Made by a program: the position numbers and the translations under genes | NCBI GenBank assembly: GCA_017396055.1 | Contig: JAFQND010000201.1 | Location: 1-7,389 of the forward strand | Source: Oscillospiraceae bacterium | Lineage (GTDB): Bacteria > Bacillota > Clostridia > Oscillospirales > Ruminococcaceae | Length of the DNA: 7,389 nt | Direction of reading: 5' to 3' | Notes under the pieces: model-generated | Told to the model about the DNA's origin: nothing | The model's database searches: none | What the model saw: only the letters and a program-made list of their open reading frames with translations | Shown here: one piece after another, positions 5,845 through 7,389 of the stretch | Numbering within the stretch: the first letter of the stretch is position 1 | Layout of the letters: every line of letters begins with the position of its first letter

Positions 5845-6417
5845 TTACAGCCTGGGAAGTTCTCTTGTGACGTCTTCCAGACCGGTTTTTTCAACGGTCA
5901 ACGTTACGGTATAGCCGTCCAGATGAACGGTATGAGTGCCGGGTCTTACGGGGACCGCAAGTTTTTCTTTTCCGCCTGCGGTCAGGCGCAGGGTATCGGT
6001 CGTCCGGCGGACCGAAGAGGCAGAGACGGTGCGGGGAATAAAGACCCGTTCTACAAGAGCGGGTTCACCGCTGCGCTTTTCGGGGCGAAGTCGGTAGTTG
6101 AGTCCGGGGAAGCGTTCCTCTTCGTCGGCATAGGTGTCTGTCACGTCGACGATCTGCTCTTCCCGGTCGGAAGGAGTCTCAGTTTTGCCGCTGCACCGAA
6201 GGATGATCAGCAAAAGGGTCAGCAGAACGATCACACAAAGCAGGATGAACCAGGCGAGGTCCCGGAAAGGATCGTTCAGTATGTGGTCCAGCCACTTTTC
6301 CAGCGGTGCAGTACCTCTTCTGATCAGGGTAAAGCCCAGCTGAATGCCGCCGAACAGCAACACCGGCCAGTAGATATTCAACAGGGTCAGAAAGACATTT
6401 TTTTCGTTTTTACGCAT
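5845..6417 (-). CDS. Unrecognised membrane protein with two N-terminal transmembrane helices
   Basis: I do not recognise this 190-residue protein. It has two hydrophobic segments, near residues 8-32 (VFLTLLNIYWPVLLFGGIQLGF) and 51-73 (FRDLAWFILLCVIVLLTLLL), separated by a short loop of about 18 residues. An acidic stretch follows (DREEQIVDVTDTYADEEERF, about 84-103), then a hydrophilic C-terminal domain rich in beta-type Thr/Val patterns (VPVRPGTHTVHLDGYTVTLTVEK, about 155-177). The topology is probably a helical hairpin with both ends on the same side. The C-terminal part looks like a small beta-sandwich, but this is a guess. ATG at 6415-6417 is preceded by GGAG (6425-6428) with 7-nt spacing, and a good sigma-A promoter lies about 40 nt upstream. 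No terminator is visible after its TAA at 5845-5847, so some transcripts could run into the wall-hydrolase operon, which would fit an envelope role. Confidence 0.75.
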   Translation of the reverse strand: MRKNEKNVFLTLLNIYWPVLLFGGIQLGFTLIRRGTAPLEKWLDHILNDPFRDLAWFILLCVIVLLTLLLIILRCSGKTETPSDREEQIVDVTDTYADEEERFPGLNYRLRPEKRSGEPALVERVFIPRTVSASSVRRTTDTLRLTAGGKEKLAVPVRPGTHTVHLDGYTVTLTVEKTGLEDVTRELPRL

Positions 6418-6454
6418 GTTTTTTCTCCGTCAGAAAAGAAATCTAATCATATTT

Positions 6455-6483
6455 ATTATCCTACATTCCGGGGGCGATGTCAA
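6455..6483 (-). promoter_or_regulatory. Sigma-A promoter of the two-helix membrane protein gene
   Basis: On the minus strand TTGACA (6478-6483, perfect -35) and GATAAT (6455-6460, 5 of 6 to TATAAT) are separated by 17 nt. The start of transcription would be near 6448, giving a leader of about 30 nt. Confidence 0.85.
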
Positions 6484-6501
6484 GATTTTGGTCGCGAATA
6501 G

Positions 6502-6528
6502 AAAAAAGTCTCCCGCAGGAGACTTTTT
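6502..6528 (-). terminator. Strong intrinsic terminator after the nucleotidyltransferase gene
   Basis: AAAAAGTCTCC (6503-6513) pairs perfectly with GGAGACTTTTT (6518-6528) around a 4-nt loop. In minus-strand RNA the stem is followed by a run of U residues. It begins 1 nt after the TGA of the nucleotidyltransferase gene (6530-6532). The A and T tracts are symmetric, so it could also stop plus-strand transcription. Confidence 0.92.
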
Positions 6529-6529
6529 A

Positions 6530-7108
6530 TCAGAGATATTTTCGCAGCGCTTCCACAAAGGGGCGGTGATTCACAAGTGCGTTCCTGTCCAGCCAATCCA
6601 GAACCTGTTCGAGCATCTGCCGGTCGCTGTAATCACAGCCGTCATCGTACACTTTTGCGTACATCCGCAGGATATCGCTCCGGCAATCCGTTCCCCGGAG
6701 ATGATGTTTCAGATTGGCGGTGAACAGCTTGAGAAGATGGCCATAGCGGTCGTTGCGGGCGGAGAGCTCTTCGCGGGAAACACTGCCGCAGTGAGGCATG
6801 GCGGTACAACCGATGTCCACCATCCGAAACGGATGTACTCCGTCCAGTGCGAATGAGACCACATATTTGTCCGGTGCAAGGCTCGGTGCATAGTCATAAA
6901 AAATCAGCCCATATTTTTGTTCCATAAATTTTGGAAGATTCAGAATAAAACGTCCGTTGTCGCAGCCTGAGACGTCCAGCTGGATATCAATATCCGAGTA
7001 TTGATCGTATGTTCCGGTGCAGAGGCTTCCGTACAGCCGGCATTCCTTAACGCCGGGCAGTGTGACCAGATATTCCGTCAGCTCCCGGGCAAATTCGGTG
7101 ATATGCAT
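6530..7108 (-). CDS. Nucleotidyltransferase-fold domain protein (MNT/ANT-like)
   Basis: A 192-residue cytoplasmic protein with the polymerase-beta-type nucleotidyltransferase signature LYGSLCTGTYDQYSDIDIQL at 25-44: G27-S28 would hold the nucleotide phosphates, and D39 and D41 bind metal. A third carboxylate is probably D98 in FRMVDIGC. Proteins with this fold include aminoglycoside and lincosamide adenylyltransferases and minimal nucleotidyltransferases. The C-terminal half (about 115-190) is helical, as in the substrate-binding part of antibiotic adenylyltransferases, but I cannot name a substrate, and many chromosomal members have no known role. ATG at 7106-7108 is preceded by AGGAGG (7115-7120) with a 6-nt spacer. 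It has a perfect-consensus promoter, is transcribed divergently from a MATE transporter with a shared palindrome between them, and ends in a strong terminator, so it is a single-gene unit. Confidence 0.83.
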   Translation of the reverse strand: MHITEFARELTEYLVTLPGVKECRLYGSLCTGTYDQYSDIDIQLDVSGCDNGRFILNLPKFMEQKYGLIFYDYAPSLAPDKYVVSFALDGVHPFRMVDIGCTAMPHCGSVSREELSARNDRYGHLLKLFTANLKHHLRGTDCRSDILRMYAKVYDDGCDYSDRQMLEQVLDWLDRNALVNHRPFVEALRKYL

Positions 7109-7145
7109 GGTTACCCTCCTTTTGCTCTCTGGTATATGTCGTTAT

Positions 7146-7174
7146 ATTATATTCCCTTACGGAAAAGATGTCAA
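7146..7174 (-). promoter_or_regulatory. Perfect-consensus sigma-A promoter of the nucleotidyltransferase gene
   Basis: On the minus strand TTGACA (7169-7174) and TATAAT (7146-7151) match the consensus at all 12 positions and are separated by the optimal 17 nt. Transcription would start near 7139, about 30 nt before the ATG. A promoter this strong usually needs repression, which makes the palindrome beside it noteworthy. Confidence 0.9.
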
Positions 7175-7178
7175 GCAG

Positions 7179-7198
7179 ACAGAAAACTAGTTTACTGT
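7179..7198. promoter_or_regulatory. 20-bp near-perfect palindrome between divergent promoters, candidate operator
   Basis: ACAGAAAACTAGTTTACTGT pairs at 9 of 10 symmetric positions around a central CTAG. It fills the gap between the -35 box of the nucleotidyltransferase promoter (ends at 7174) and the -35 of the MATE promoter (starts at 7198). A dimeric repressor bound here could control both directions. No regulator gene is in the window, so the binding protein is unknown. Confidence 0.5.
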
Positions 7199-7226
7199 TG
7201 CAATCTGTCCGCTTCGGTGATATACT
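7198..7226 (+). promoter_or_regulatory. Extended -10 sigma-A promoter of the MATE transporter gene
   Basis: TTGCAA (7198-7203, 4 of 6 to TTGACA) and TATACT (7221-7226, 5 of 6) are separated by 17 nt. The -10 is preceded by TG at 7218-7219, an extended -10 that compensates for the weaker -35. Transcription would start near 7233. Confidence 0.7.
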
Positions 7227-7259
7227 CATTGGGAGATAATGTAAAAAGGTGGCATCTTC

Positions 7260-7389
7260 ATGGAAAAAATACAGCCGAAAAGGCTGTTTACCGATAAAAT
7301 GCTCGTCCGGCTTCTGATCCCGCTGGTCATCGAACAGGGGCTTGCGATACTGGTCGGTATGTGTGACGGCATGATGATCTCTTCGGCGG
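7260..7389 (+). CDS. MATE family efflux transporter (partial, N-terminal 43 residues)
   Basis: Only the start of this gene is in the window. It encodes an inner-membrane multidrug and toxin extrusion-type transporter, which exports compounds using a Na+ or H+ gradient. The 43 visible residues are typical of the MATE N-terminus in Firmicutes: a short basic, hydrophilic lead (MEKIQPKRLFTDKMLV), then the first membrane helix LLIPLVIEQGLAILVGM and CDGMMISSA. The IPL-x-x-EQ pattern and the D-x-MM turn are the recognisable points. ATG at 7260-7262 is preceded by AAGGTGG (7246-7252) with 7-nt spacing. It is the only plus-strand gene here and is divergent from the nucleotidyltransferase gene, sharing a 151-nt intergenic region with facing promoters and a palindrome. 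Confidence 0.8.
   Translation, partial: MEKIQPKRLFTDKMLVRLLIPLVIEQGLAILVGMCDGMMISSA

Noticed and set aside
7235..7240. GATAAT as the -10 box of the MATE promoter.
   Set aside because: There is no -35-like sequence at the right distance upstream (CTTCGG), whereas TATACT at 7221-7226 has an extended TG and TTGCAA at 17 nt.
1074..7389. The phosphotransferase-like, nucleotidyltransferase-like and MATE genes as an acquired resistance island.
   Set aside because: No transposase, integrase, terminal repeats or abrupt change in composition was seen. The genes are separated by ordinary envelope genes in the same style.

Overview
The window is about half G+C with dense, tightly packed genes, strong GGAGG-type ribosome binding sites, repeated use of TTG start codons and Gram-positive-style promoters. 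Together with the gene families, this suggests a Clostridia-type Firmicute, possibly a gut Oscillospiraceae/Lachnospiraceae-like bacterium. The lineage is an inference from style and gene content; there is no rRNA or other marker here.

Six genes read on the minus strand and one on the plus strand at the right edge. From right to left: a MATE-family transporter (plus strand, cut by the edge) is divergent from a nucleotidyltransferase-fold gene. Their facing sigma-A-type promoters flank a 20-bp near-perfect palindrome, a good operator candidate. The nucleotidyltransferase gene ends in a strong terminator. Next is an unrecognised two-helix membrane protein with its own good sigma-A promoter. Then comes a probable three-gene envelope operon: a secreted GHL10 glycosidase-like protein, a secreted Amidase_3 N-acetylmuramoyl-L-alanine amidase, and a YhcH/YjgK/YiaL-family sugar protein, ending in a hairpin. 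A cytoplasmic aminoglycoside-phosphotransferase-like protein follows. The left edge holds an ECF sigma factor that continues in frame into a large C-terminal domain and runs off the window.

Two themes stand out. First, the amidase and GHL10 protein form a plausible peptidoglycan-processing pair: the amidase strips peptides from glycan strands and GHL10 enzymes of the DigH type cut the bare strands. The YhcH-like protein could handle a released sugar. Second, the ECF sigma gene has a textbook ECF promoter (TGAACC, 16 nt, CGTC), and the region upstream of the wall operon carries a matching AACCTTTT-CCCC element with the same spacing and a shared TATAG just downstream. This suggests ECF (envelope-stress) control of the wall operon, although its -10 core differs. 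No tRNA, rRNA, CRISPR array, insertion sequence or prophage was seen. The longest stretch without a gene is about 150 bases.
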